Shown: positions 44,867-51,967 of the stretch, in pieces
Position numbering within the stretch: the stretch's first letter is position 1
How the letters are laid out: each line of letters starts with the position of its first letter
Assembly (NCBI RefSeq): GCF_006442205.1
Contig: NZ_VFVR01000009.1
Location: forward strand, 124,001 to 188,000
DNA length: 64,000 nt
Direction: 5' to 3'
Source: Mesorhizobium sp. B2-3-12
Lineage (GTDB): Bacteria > Pseudomonadota > Alphaproteobacteria > Rhizobiales > Rhizobiaceae
The notes under the pieces: model-generated
Told to the model about the DNA's origin: nothing
Seen by the model: the letters and a program-made list of their open reading frames with translations, nothing else
Database searches by the model: none
Program-made: the position numbers and the translations under genes

Positions 44867-45172
44867 AACAACCTCCATGATTGGATATTTCGCTCCGCCT
44901 CGGAAAGAACTCCCACGCAACTCGGAGGTTCCATTGCTGCTTGTGAAATAAGTGCGGCGAGAAACCAGAAACATGCCACATTTTGTTATGCATGCATGCG
45001 AAGATAATCACTGACATGATTTTCATGCCAGCCAGAACTTCTTCCCGTTTCAGGAATAGCAAAAAGCATCAGCGCTTTGCAGCACAAGCAATGCAGCCTT
45101 CGTCTGGATCATCCGCTCCTTAGCAACAACTACGTATAGCGAAGAGTGTCGTTCCAAATGCTCTACCGGCCT
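44867..45172. other. Intergenic region, no gene seen
   Basis: About 300 bp upstream of the DUF1236 gene. It is less GC-rich than its surroundings and contains long A/T-rich parts (44950-45130) suited to promoters. Short open frames here have no homologous look. Confidence 0.5.
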
Positions 45173-45209
45173 TCAAAAAAGCCCGCCCTGCCGGGAGCAG
45201 AGCGGGCTT
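45173..45209 (-). terminator. Rho-independent terminator downstream of the ExoX-type gene
   Basis: On the minus strand AAGCCCGC, a 15-nt loop and GCGGGCTT are followed by TTTTTT-rich sequence (the AAAAAA run at 45175-45180 on the plus strand). It lies about 135 bp past the ExoX stop. Confidence 0.7.
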
Positions 45210-45344
45210 CAATGGATCGGTGGAGGTGGCGCCTCACCGGTCGCGGCAGGAAAACGCACGCACCGCGGCTTCGTTCCACCATGCCGACGCGATTTGGCGG
45301 AAGGGGCGCAACGCTCGACATGCTGCTGGAGTACGAACTCTTCG

Positions 45345-45590
45345 CTAGAACCGGACGCCGTCCCGATGGAGCGGCGGCACCGGGTTGACTGCATCCGGGC
45401 TAATCGCGGCGTCTTGCGCGCGCCTGTAGATCAACCCCACGACGAGCACGAAGTAGCCGACCTGCAGCACGACCAGGACCACCACCGTCCACGCAAGCGC
45501 CACCCACAACGACCCGGTGGCAATATAGGTCCACACCGCGACAAGGATCGTGGTCGCCGACATCCCGACGAGAAATGGCCCAAAATACAT
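45345..45590 (-). CDS. exoX: Exopolysaccharide production repressor, ExoX-like
   Basis: An 81-residue membrane protein with two transmembrane segments (about residues 10-28 and 30-54) and a short cytoplasmic tail. The wording TILVAVWTYIATGSLWVALA and VLQVGYFVLVVGLIYRR is that of the rhizobial ExoX/Psi small repressors, which act after transcription, probably by blocking the ExoY-type priming glycosyltransferase. It is divergent from a sulfotransferase-like gene. Rhizobia often have several copies, so this need not be the main one. Confidence 0.82.
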   Translation of the reverse strand: MYFGPFLVGMSATTILVAVWTYIATGSLWVALAWTVVVLVVLQVGYFVLVVGLIYRRAQDAAISPDAVNPVPPLHRDGVRF

Positions 45591-45804
45591 CGACCTTCAA
45601 GATCGCCGAACCCGTTTCGGTCCCGGCGACTCCCCTGCCCAAACACCACACCCGCGCACAGGCTTCCATTATTTTAGCAATTACGCAAGTATGGCGTCCG
45701 GCTGGGCCTCCATGTAGAAGTTTATTACGGGGCGGCGCCGACAGGAGCAGTTTGATGCTCGCGAACCGCGATATGCGGGAAAAGAAGTCCGGTGGGGATT
45801 GAAT

Positions 45805-46545
45805 ATGACGCTCAAGCTTATCGGGGTCGGTTTCGGCCGCACCGGCACATGGTCGACCTTTGCCGCGTTGAACAAGCTCGGCCTGCCCTGCTACCACATG
45901 CAGGAAGTGATTATAAACAAGGCCAATAAGGGCCATCTCGATTTCTGGCGCAAGGTGGCCAACAGCCCGCCCGGCTCCCAGCACGACTGGAACCGCGTGT
46001 TCGCCAACTATACCGCCACCGTCGACAATCCAGGCTGCTGCGTCTGGAAGGAATTGATGGCTTCCTATCCCGATGCCAAGGTGCTGCTTACGCTCCACCC
46101 GCGCGGCGCCGAAGCCTGGTATGAAAGCACCATAGATACGATTTACTTCACCAAGAACGTCTGGCAGTTCAAGATCCTGGAATGGCTGACGCCGTTCGGC
46201 CGCAAGTTCGGCGACATGTCGAGTAAGCTGGTCTGGGGCCGCACGCTGGCCGGTGTCATGGGCGACCGTGACAAGGCGGTAGCCCGCTATAACGCCTATG
46301 TCGACGAAGTGAAGGCAGCCGTGCCGCCGGAAAAATTGCTAGTCTTCAAGGTCAGCGAAGGCTGGGGCCCGCTCTGCCATTTCCTCGACGTGGCGCAGCC
46401 GAACGAACCCTTCCCAAACCTGAACGACCGCGAAACGATCAAGAAGATCATCCGCGACATCATCAAGGGCTCCTACATCATGCTGGGGCTGACGGCGGCG
46501 GCCATCGCGGCGGCGATCGCGGCATTGTGGTGGTGGCTGGGGTAA
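45805..46545 (+). CDS. Sulfotransferase family protein with C-terminal membrane anchor
   Basis: A 246-residue protein. The N-terminal loop KLIGVGFGRTGTWSTFAALN is the PAPS 5'-phosphosulfate loop of the Sulfotransfer_4-type family. DAKVLLTLHPRGAEAWYES near 90-108 is the 3'-phosphate segment, where HP replaces the more usual RD. The C-terminus ends in a hydrophobic anchor (LTAAAIAAAIAALWWWLG), so the enzyme would be tail-anchored on the inner membrane. The acceptor is unknown. ATG 45805 is chosen over a TTG two codons earlier. Confidence 0.85.
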   Translation: MTLKLIGVGFGRTGTWSTFAALNKLGLPCYHMQEVIINKANKGHLDFWRKVANSPPGSQHDWNRVFANYTATVDNPGCCVWKELMASYPDAKVLLTLHPRGAEAWYESTIDTIYFTKNVWQFKILEWLTPFGRKFGDMSSKLVWGRTLAGVMGDRDKAVARYNAYVDEVKAAVPPEKLLVFKVSEGWGPLCHFLDVAQPNEPFPNLNDRETIKKIIRDIIKGSYIMLGLTAAAIAAAIAALWWWLG

Positions 46546-47166
46546 GGGCAGCCGCGGCTTTCTCGCAATTTTGCGCTTGCCTTCCCTGCCGGGCGGTCAC
46601 CGGCCCATGCCTATCCTGGCAGGCTTTTGCCCCCTCTCAACCTTCAGGCGAGACGGATCGTTACATATTGATTGGATAAAATAGCGGAACGTCCAATGGA
46701 CATTGCCGGAACCGAAGAGGGCCTCTCGGACCTTTGCGCGCACACCCCAAGACCTTGGTCCTACAAGGAAAACCGCACGGTTCGATCCGCGGCACTCAGG
46801 CCCGGTCGGTAAAGAGGCTCCAACACTTTCCATACCGAGCATCGCCATGCCCACAACGCCCGCCTGGCGGTTGGCCGATCATGCCCGGCTAGAATGCCGG
46901 ACCTCGCCACCCTTGCCTATTCCGCTTTCGCGGAAGTTTCGGCCGGCATGCGATGTGCGATGGTGCTCTTGCGGCGGTACGAGCCGCCCTGGTTGACGCG
47001 GGCGCCGAGCACACCCCAACAATGCGCCCCCCGTCCGCGTCGGCCAGGCGCTCGGCGCGCAAAGCGCTGCCCACTCCATCGCCTTCGATCACCGGTCTCT
47101 GCTTGATCAGGCTGCGGAGATGATCCGGCGGTTCCTCGACATGTTCCCGATTGCTACAATGCAACA
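46546..47166. other. 620-bp region without a credible gene
   Basis: Open frames on both strands are short, overlap one another and look like shadow translation. The base pattern is irregular, with AT-rich patches (46660-46690) and a GC-rich centre (46990-47070). It could be eroded coding DNA. It directly precedes the small peptide genes. Confidence 0.55.
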
Positions 47167-47216
47167 TTGACAGAGAACCAAGATGTGTCACGATGATGGC
47201 GATATATAGGGGAGAG
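47167..47216 (+). promoter_or_regulatory. Promoter and RBS cassette of the first small peptide gene
   Basis: TTGACA at 47167-47172, then GATATATAGG and the ribosome site GGGGAGAG at 47209-47216, 9 bp before the ATG. The distance from TTGACA to ATG is 59 bp. The same elements, in the same order and at almost the same spacing, precede the second peptide gene. The -10 box is uncertain (ACGATG at 17-bp spacing is one choice). Confidence 0.6.
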
Positions 47217-47225
47217 CTTTTGATC

Positions 47226-47318
47226 ATGAAGAAGGTTTATGAACGGCCCGTCCTGGTCAAGAAGGGCAATCTGAAGTCTATCGTGGCTACGGCCTCGCCG
47301 CCGGTGCTCCCGGAATAG
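47226..47318 (+). CDS. Putative RiPP precursor 1 (lasso-type leader), 30 aa
   Basis: A 30-codon gene starting MKKVYERPVLVKKGNLK. Tyr5, Pro8, Leu10 and Gly14 fit the Y-x2-P-x-L-x3-G leader motif that lasso-peptide B1/RRE proteins bind (known from the family). The rest, SIVATASPPVLPE, would hold the core. Thr22 could be the penultimate leader residue, leaving a seven-residue core ending in Glu, too short for a normal lasso ring plus tail. Its leader is nearly identical to that of the gene at 47578. No cyclase, protease or ABC exporter gene is in the window, so it is an orphan precursor or a new class. Confidence 0.72.
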   Translation: MKKVYERPVLVKKGNLKSIVATASPPVLPE

Positions 47319-47519
47319 GTCAGCAGGTCGGCGTCAGGGCACTCGGGACCATTTTCCAACAGCACTCTTCAAAGTGTGCAGGCGGTATATCGCTCCAGGC
47401 ATTTGGGCGGCGCGTGAGCGCCGAGATTAATTACGGACCCTTCAACGAGCCCGATAAAGTACCAGTGTCCGATTTGTCACGGTCGCGATCGGTATGGCTT
47501 GAACCATCCCGTCGAGACA
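47319..47519. other. Spacer between the two peptide genes
   Basis: About 200 bp with no further leader-like open frame on the plus strand. It contains the small inverted GGCGGCGCGTGAGCGCC near 47409, which could fold. Confidence 0.4.
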
Positions 47520-47569
47520 TTGACAGCAGGCAACGCTATGGCACACTCCTAACGGGATATAGTGGAGAG
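47520..47569 (+). promoter_or_regulatory. Promoter and RBS cassette of the second small peptide gene
   Basis: ACATTGACAG with TTGACA at 47520-47525, then GGGATATAGT and GGAGAG at 47564-47569, 8 bp before the ATG. TTGACA to ATG is 58 bp. It matches the first cassette in all of these elements, while the DNA between differs. Confidence 0.6.
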
Positions 47570-47577
47570 CCTGCATC

Positions 47578-47685
47578 ATGAAGAAGCTTTATGAACGGCC
47601 CGCTCTGATCAGGAAGGGCAATCTGAAATTGATCACGGCCGGGACCAACGGCACGGTGGTGATCTCAAAATCGCCGCCCACCTGA
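47578..47685 (+). CDS. Putative RiPP precursor 2 (lasso-type leader), 35 aa
   Basis: A 35-codon gene starting MKKLYERPALIRKGNLKLIT. Tyr5, Pro8, Leu10, Gly14 and Thr20 give the full lasso leader pattern, with Thr20 at the penultimate position expected before cleavage. The predicted core after Ala21 is GTNGTVVISKSPPT: a Gly at position 1 as in lasso peptides, but no Asp or Glu at positions 7-9 to close the ring. So the leader says lasso while the core does not. The gene ends one base before the stop of the convergent SdrD_B-like gene. Confidence 0.75.
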   Translation: MKKLYERPALIRKGNLKLITAGTNGTVVISKSPPT

Positions 47686-48879
47686 TCAGCCGGCCAGCAC
47701 CAGGTCGTCCACGACCATTTGCCAGGTATGTTTCGTCGAGAGACGGACGCGGGTGACTTCTCCAAGCATCGGCGCGTAGTGCAGCGGCGTGAGCGCCGAC
47801 AGCACCACTTCATCGCTGGCGACCAACCGGTCGCCGAGCCAGCTTTCGATCAGCGCCGTTTCCCCTTCCGCCTTCAGCCACGCAACACTAAGCAGCACCG
47901 AGTGGAAGCCGAATGGCGTCTCGCGGCTGAACTCGGCCGGATAGCCGCTGCTTGTATAGGCGACGTGGTCGCCCGAGACATTGCCGTTGACATAGCCCTC
48001 GCTGTCCTTGGTGTGGTCCTTCGCCATGGCGTTCAGATTGCGCCAGTCGAGCCCGGCATGGCCGCATGGGATCTTGCGGAAGCCACGCCCGGTGACGTCG
48101 TCGAAGCCGATCATACGCGCCGCCGCCTCGTCGGCCAGGGCTCGGGGCGAAAGCAGCCCGAGATCGGTCGGGTAAGGCGACAGCGCCAGCCGGCGGTCGA
48201 GCCCGCCGCCGCTGATCACCACCATGTCGGCCTCGCCGGCAAGCTCGAAGCGAAAGGCCAAAGCCGGCGCCAGCGTGTGGCGCTCCAGCACCTGCCCGTT
48301 CGCCATCACCGATAGGGTCGCGCTGTCGGCCGCCGCCATCCTGCCGGCCAGGGTGCGCACCGGCGCCAGCCCGACCGGGCGTGGCAGATCCCGCGACACC
48401 AGCCCGGCGGGTGAGCCGGGCGCCAGCTCGAACTGCATCGACTGCGTGTCGTTGGCGCTGGGCGAGCGCCAGCCCGGCGGCACCGAAACCGAGAACCGGT
48501 AGGCGCCGGGCAAGCGCAATGCGGCCTTCACCGCCGACGTCGACATGGTGAAATTGGCATAGCCGGCATTGTTCGTCCTCGACGACGCGACGAAGCCGCC
48601 CTGCCCGTCGAACAGCCGCACCATGATGCCGGCCATCGGCCGGTCGGCCACGCCGTAGCTGCCGTCGCGGTCGACATCGAAATAGACGAAGGACGAATAG
48701 TTGACGGTGCCCGTGCTGCGGCTCCAGTCGGTGCGCACCGCATAGTCGTTGGCGGGGTTGGCCCGGCGCAACGCTCGGCGGCTGAGGTGCCGCCGCCGCA
48801 ACAGCCAGATCACTGCGACGGCGGCGGCAATGATCGCCAGCGCCGCGACAAGGAGGCCGACAAGAGCGGGATTACTCAT
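47686..48879 (-). CDS. Membrane-anchored SdrD_B-like domain protein
   Basis: A 397-residue protein with one N-terminal transmembrane helix (ALVGLLVAALAIIAAAVAVI, residues of about 5-27), a basic stop-transfer (RRRHLSRRALRR) and a long soluble part. Residues of about 60-120 (VYFDVDRDGSYGVADRPMAG, then VRLFDGQGG) match the SdrD_B/Cna-B-like fold with its calcium-type loop. The rest is of no family I recognise. ATG 48879 is chosen. It is convergent with the putative RiPP genes, with the two stops adjacent. Confidence 0.75.
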   Translation of the reverse strand: MSNPALVGLLVAALAIIAAAVAVIWLLRRRHLSRRALRRANPANDYAVRTDWSRSTGTVNYSSFVYFDVDRDGSYGVADRPMAGIMVRLFDGQGGFVASSRTNNAGYANFTMSTSAVKAALRLPGAYRFSVSVPPGWRSPSANDTQSMQFELAPGSPAGLVSRDLPRPVGLAPVRTLAGRMAAADSATLSVMANGQVLERHTLAPALAFRFELAGEADMVVISGGGLDRRLALSPYPTDLGLLSPRALADEAAARMIGFDDVTGRGFRKIPCGHAGLDWRNLNAMAKDHTKDSEGYVNGNVSGDHVAYTSSGYPAEFSRETPFGFHSVLLSVAWLKAEGETALIESWLGDRLVASDEVVLSALTPLHYAPMLGEVTRVRLSTKHTWQMVVDDLVLAG

Positions 48880-49028
48880 GGCGGACCGGCTTCGCTGGCG
48901 GCCGCTCGCCACTTGTCAGAAATGCAATTCATCAAGCAGCCCCCTTGCCGATCCGATCCAGCTTAGCCCGACGGGTGCCCCGCGCAAAAGGGTAGCACGC
49001 GGTTAATGCCCGGCAGGCGTGACATGCC

Positions 49029-49799
49029 TCACCCCAATTCCACCCAGACCGGCGCATGGTCGCTGGCGCCGTCCTGCCCGCGCACCTCTCGGTCTATCCC
49101 CGCCCCCTTCAGCCGCCGCGCCAACGTCTTCGACAGCAGAATGTGGTCGAGCCTCAATCCGGCGTCGCGCGGCCAGCGGTTCCGGCGGTAATCCCAGAAG
49201 GTGTAGAGCGTCTCCTTCGGATATTTCTTGCGCAACGCATCGGTCCAGCCTTGATCGAGCAGCGCGGCGAAGGCGGCGCGGCTTTCCGGCTGCACCAGCG
49301 CGTTGTCGTCATAGGAGCGGGTGGCGTAGATGTCGCGCGGCTCGGGCACGATATTGTAGTCGCCGGCAAGCACCACCGGCAGGCCGGTGTCGAAGAGTTG
49401 TGCCGCATGCGCCTCCAGCCGCGCGTGCCAGGCGAGCTTGTAGGCGAATTTCGGCCCCGGCTGCGGATTGCCGTTGGGCGCGTAAAGGCAGGCGATGACG
49501 ATACCGTTCACCGCCGCCTCGATATAGCGGCTCTGCCGGTCGGCATCGTCGCCCGGCAAGGCATCGCGCGTCAGCACCGGTTCGGCCCCCCGCGCCAGGA
49601 TCGCGACGCCATTCCAGGTCGGCTCGCCCTTCCACACCGCGCCATAGCCGGCATCGGCAAGTGCGGTGCGCGGAAACTGCGTGTCGCGCGCCTTCAATTC
49701 CTGCAGGCACACGACATCGGGCTTCGCCGCCGCCAGCCAGGCCAGAAGGTTTTCGAGCCGGCTGTTGATGTTGTTGATGTTGAAGGTGGCGATTTTCAT
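49029..49799 (-). CDS. xthA: Exodeoxyribonuclease III
   Basis: A 256-residue enzyme of the exonuclease-endonuclease-phosphatase fold that cuts at abasic sites. The N-terminus KIATFNINNINSRLENLL, CLQELKARD (metal-binding Glu), PNG, the catalytic GDYNIVPE and the final DHAPVWVEL (Asp-His pair) are all visible. The length is normal for XthA. It starts at ATG 49799; the upstream open frame enters the palindromic repeat. Confidence 0.95.
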   Translation of the reverse strand: MKIATFNINNINSRLENLLAWLAAAKPDVVCLQELKARDTQFPRTALADAGYGAVWKGEPTWNGVAILARGAEPVLTRDALPGDDADRQSRYIEAAVNGIVIACLYAPNGNPQPGPKFAYKLAWHARLEAHAAQLFDTGLPVVLAGDYNIVPEPRDIYATRSYDDNALVQPESRAAFAALLDQGWTDALRKKYPKETLYTFWDYRRNRWPRDAGLRLDHILLSKTLARRLKGAGIDREVRGQDGASDHAPVWVELG

Positions 49800-49889
49800 C
49801 GGTGCATGAAGCAGGAAGCTGAGGTGGGGAGCAAGAGAGCGGCCGGATGCGGCGCCTGGGCGTTGGCAGCCAATATGACCAACGTCAGT

Positions 49890-50065
49890 GCTGCCCCTCA
49901 TCCGCCTGCCGGCACCTTCTCCCGTATAGTGACGGGGAGAAGGGAGCTGCCGGCAACGCCGCGACCTTCCTGCAATGTCGGCGATTGGCGAAAGCGGCCA
50001 TGACAGCGTCTTTCTCCCCGTCACTATACGGGGAGAAATGCCCGGCAGGGCAATGAGGGGCGGCG
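49890..50065. repeat. Composite palindromic intergenic repeat (type A, second copy)
   Basis: Arms GCTGCCCCTCATCCGCCTGC (from 49890) and CCGGCAGGGCAATGAGGGGC (to 50065) enclose two CCCCGT..ACGGGG hairpins and the shared GATTGGCGAAA. It is a second copy of the element at 2007-2162, slightly longer in the middle. It lies between the xthA and alpha/beta-hydrolase genes. Confidence 0.87.
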
Positions 50066-50105
50066 CCAACGTCCGGGAAAATGCGAAAGCCCGCGGCGCG
50101 CTCTC

Positions 50106-50744
50106 CTAAACCCTACCCACCCAAGCCTTCACCGTCTCCGCCACGGTCTTGAAATGACCCGCCGTCGAAAACCCCGACACACTCTTGCGCGGTTTCAGAT
50201 CGTGGTCGCCGTCCTCCAGCCAGATCACTTCGATCGCATCGGAAAGGCCATAACCGGCCACTTCGTCCGGCGCACCGAATTCGTCGCGCGTGCCCTGAAA
50301 TATCAGCGTCGGCGTCTTCAGCCCCAACAGATGTTTGGTTCGCAGCTGCTCGGGCTTGCCGGGCGGATGGAAGGGATAGCCGAGGCACAGCAGGCCAGCG
50401 ATCTCGCCCTTGGCTGACATTTCGTCGGCGACCATCGAGGCGACGCGCCCGCCCATCGACTTGCCGCCGATGATCAGCTTGCCCGTCACGCCCCTCGCCC
50501 GGAGATCGGCGATCGCCTTGATGTATTCCGGGTTCACCGTCTCCGCGCGCGGCGGCGGCTTGCGCTGGCCGTAGCGGCGGGCCGCCATGTAGTGGAACTC
50601 GAAGCGCGCGACCTGAAAGCCCACGGCGGCCAGCGCCTTGGCGGTGGCGGTCATCGAGGGAGAGTCCATGGAGGCGCCCGCGCCATGCGCGAGCAGGATG
50701 GTGACGGGGGCGGTGTCGTGGCCGTCGAAGAGGAAGCTGGTCAT
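50106..50744 (-). CDS. Alpha/beta-hydrolase family protein
   Basis: A 212-residue hydrolase fold of the KANL3/Tex30-like group. LLAHGAGASMDSPSM near the start forms the oxyanion region. IIGGKSMGGRVASMVA near 92-107 holds the nucleophile Ser, and GTRDEFG and GDHDLKP near 150-185 supply Asp and His. The substrate is unknown. The open frame extends upstream to 50876 through a repeat hairpin, so ATG 50744 is preferred. Confidence 0.88.
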   Translation of the reverse strand: MTSFLFDGHDTAPVTILLAHGAGASMDSPSMTATAKALAAVGFQVARFEFHYMAARRYGQRKPPPRAETVNPEYIKAIADLRARGVTGKLIIGGKSMGGRVASMVADEMSAKGEIAGLLCLGYPFHPPGKPEQLRTKHLLGLKTPTLIFQGTRDEFGAPDEVAGYGLSDAIEVIWLEDGDHDLKPRKSVSGFSTAGHFKTVAETVKAWVGRV

Positions 50745-50778
50745 TGAACAGAACTCCGGTCGCTCGACGTTGGTGACC

Positions 50779-50800
50779 CCTTCTCCCTTGTGGGAGAAGG
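50779..50800. repeat. Short hairpin repeat, CCTTCTCCC type
   Basis: CCTTCTCCC, loop TTGT, GGGAGAAGG. It is a sister of the hairpin at 43475. It lies between the stop of the BRCT/TPR gene (50810) and the start of the hydrolase gene (50744). Confidence 0.75.
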
Positions 50801-50809
50801 AAAGAACCC

Positions 50810-51967
50810 TCACCCGGCCGACTTCGCCAACTGCATATCCACGAACTGCACGCCCCTGGCCGCCACGCCGGCCCATTCCGACTCCGCGTCCAGTTCGAGA
50901 TACCGCACCCAGAGCCGCCGCGCCTCGGGCAAATTGCCGGCGTCGAACTCCAGCCGCGCCAGGTTGAACACCGGATCGGCATAAGTCCTGTCCAGCGCGA
51001 TCGCCTTCTGCAAATGCCTTCGCGCCGAGGCGTCGCGGCCCTGCTCGCTCATCAGCCCGGCGAGGTTGAACCAGGCTTCGACGAAGGCCGGGTCGAGCTT
51101 TATCGCCCGGGCGTAGTCATGCGCGGCTTCCGCCACGCGCCCGGCCCCGCGCAAACAGTTGGCGCGGTTGAAGGCGGCGATGGCGTCGGTCGGGTCGATC
51201 GCCAGGCAGCGCTGGTAGAGCGCGGCGGCGCCGTCATGGTCACCGTCCTCCTCCGCCGCTTCAGCTTCGGCGAACAGATCTTCCAGCGTGTCGTCACCGA
51301 TCGTGGCGGCGCCCAGATCGAACAGCAGCTGCCCGTCGAGTTCGCTCTGGCCGCCGTCGAGATAGATCGCGTCGGGCCGGCCAAATGCCGAGCCGACATT
51401 GAGCGACTTGGCGGTGAGCGAGGCGACCGGACCGGAGCGGTGGACGGAGCGCGCGATCGCGCCCCATGTGGCGCCGCCGGCGATCAGCCCGGCATATTTG
51501 CGCGCCAGGATGAGGTCCCGGAAGGAATAGGGCTCGCCATCATGTTCGAAGGCATCGAACAGGCTGAGCCGGTCGAGATCGGCGCCGGACAATCTGGACT
51601 GGTCGATCAGCGACTGGCGCGACAGCGAAGACGCCCCGGGCGCTTTGATCAGCCCGAGCAGCCGCAGGAACCCATTCTCGCTCATAAGAACGCGACCGGC
51701 GGCGCGCTCGGCGTCGAGCCGGCGTTCGATCTCGCTATCGCTGTGTTTGGTCAGCCCAACCTTGGTCAGCCCCGCCTTGGCCAGCCCCGCTTTGACCAAC
51801 CCAGCCTTGGCCAGCAAGGTCCGTCCGAACACGACATGCGTGGTGCGTCGGCTGACGCCGCGCCTGAGATGGCCGTGCTGACGCTCCACCTCGCGCGCCG
51901 CGAGCCGGAGCGGAAACGCCGCCAGCGCGCCGACCGTGCCGAAGACGGCGCCGGCTGATGCCGTCAT
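50810..51967 (-). CDS. BRCT-like, MerR/HTH-like and TPR protein coupled to Ku
   Basis: A 385-residue protein in three parts. Residues of about 8-110 read like a BRCT domain: REVERQHGHLRRGVSRRTTHVVFGR is its first half, and VLMSENGFLRLLGL its last strand and helix. A Lys-Ala-Gly-Leu repeat lies between them. A middle part with YSFRDLILARKYAGLIAGGA (about 147-166) resembles a MerR-like helix-turn-helix. From about 225 it has TPR units (AAALYQRCLAIDPTDAIAAF, and two more). Its ATG overlaps the Ku stop by 4 bp, so it is made with Ku and is likely an accessory of end joining. The BRCT and HTH calls are by eye. Confidence 0.75.
   Translation of the reverse strand: MTASAGAVFGTVGALAAFPLRLAAREVERQHGHLRRGVSRRTTHVVFGRTLLAKAGLVKAGLAKAGLTKVGLTKHSDSEIERRLDAERAAGRVLMSENGFLRLLGLIKAPGASSLSRQSLIDQSRLSGADLDRLSLFDAFEHDGEPYSFRDLILARKYAGLIAGGATWGAIARSVHRSGPVASLTAKSLNVGSAFGRPDAIYLDGGQSELDGQLLFDLGAATIGDDTLEDLFAEAEAAEEDGDHDGAAALYQRCLAIDPTDAIAAFNRANCLRGAGRVAEAAHDYARAIKLDPAFVEAWFNLAGLMSEQGRDASARRHLQKAIALDRTYADPVFNLARLEFDAGNLPEARRLWVRYLELDAESEWAGVAARGVQFVDMQLAKSAG
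51747..51819. repeat. In-frame 15-bp tandem repeat inside the BRCT/TPR gene
   Basis: Five near-copies of TTGGTCAGCCCCGCC (plus-strand reading) encode KAGL-type five-residue units in the BRCT-like domain's variable loop. Being a multiple of three, the copy number can vary without breaking the frame. Confidence 0.85.

Noticed and set aside
45181..45209. Possible tRNA or small structured RNA
   Set aside because: The GCCCGC..GCGGGC stem next to an A-run is better explained as a minus-strand terminator; no cloverleaf or anticodon arm could be drawn.
46703..46996. Small plus-strand gene after the sulfotransferase
   Set aside because: The translated sequence is Pro/Arg/Ser shadow-like, overlaps equally long frames on the other strand, and has no ribosome site.
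47226..47685. Calling the small genes true lasso peptides
   Set aside because: The leader fits, but the cores lack a proper ring acid and no lasso enzymes are in the window, so only a general RiPP precursor call is justified.
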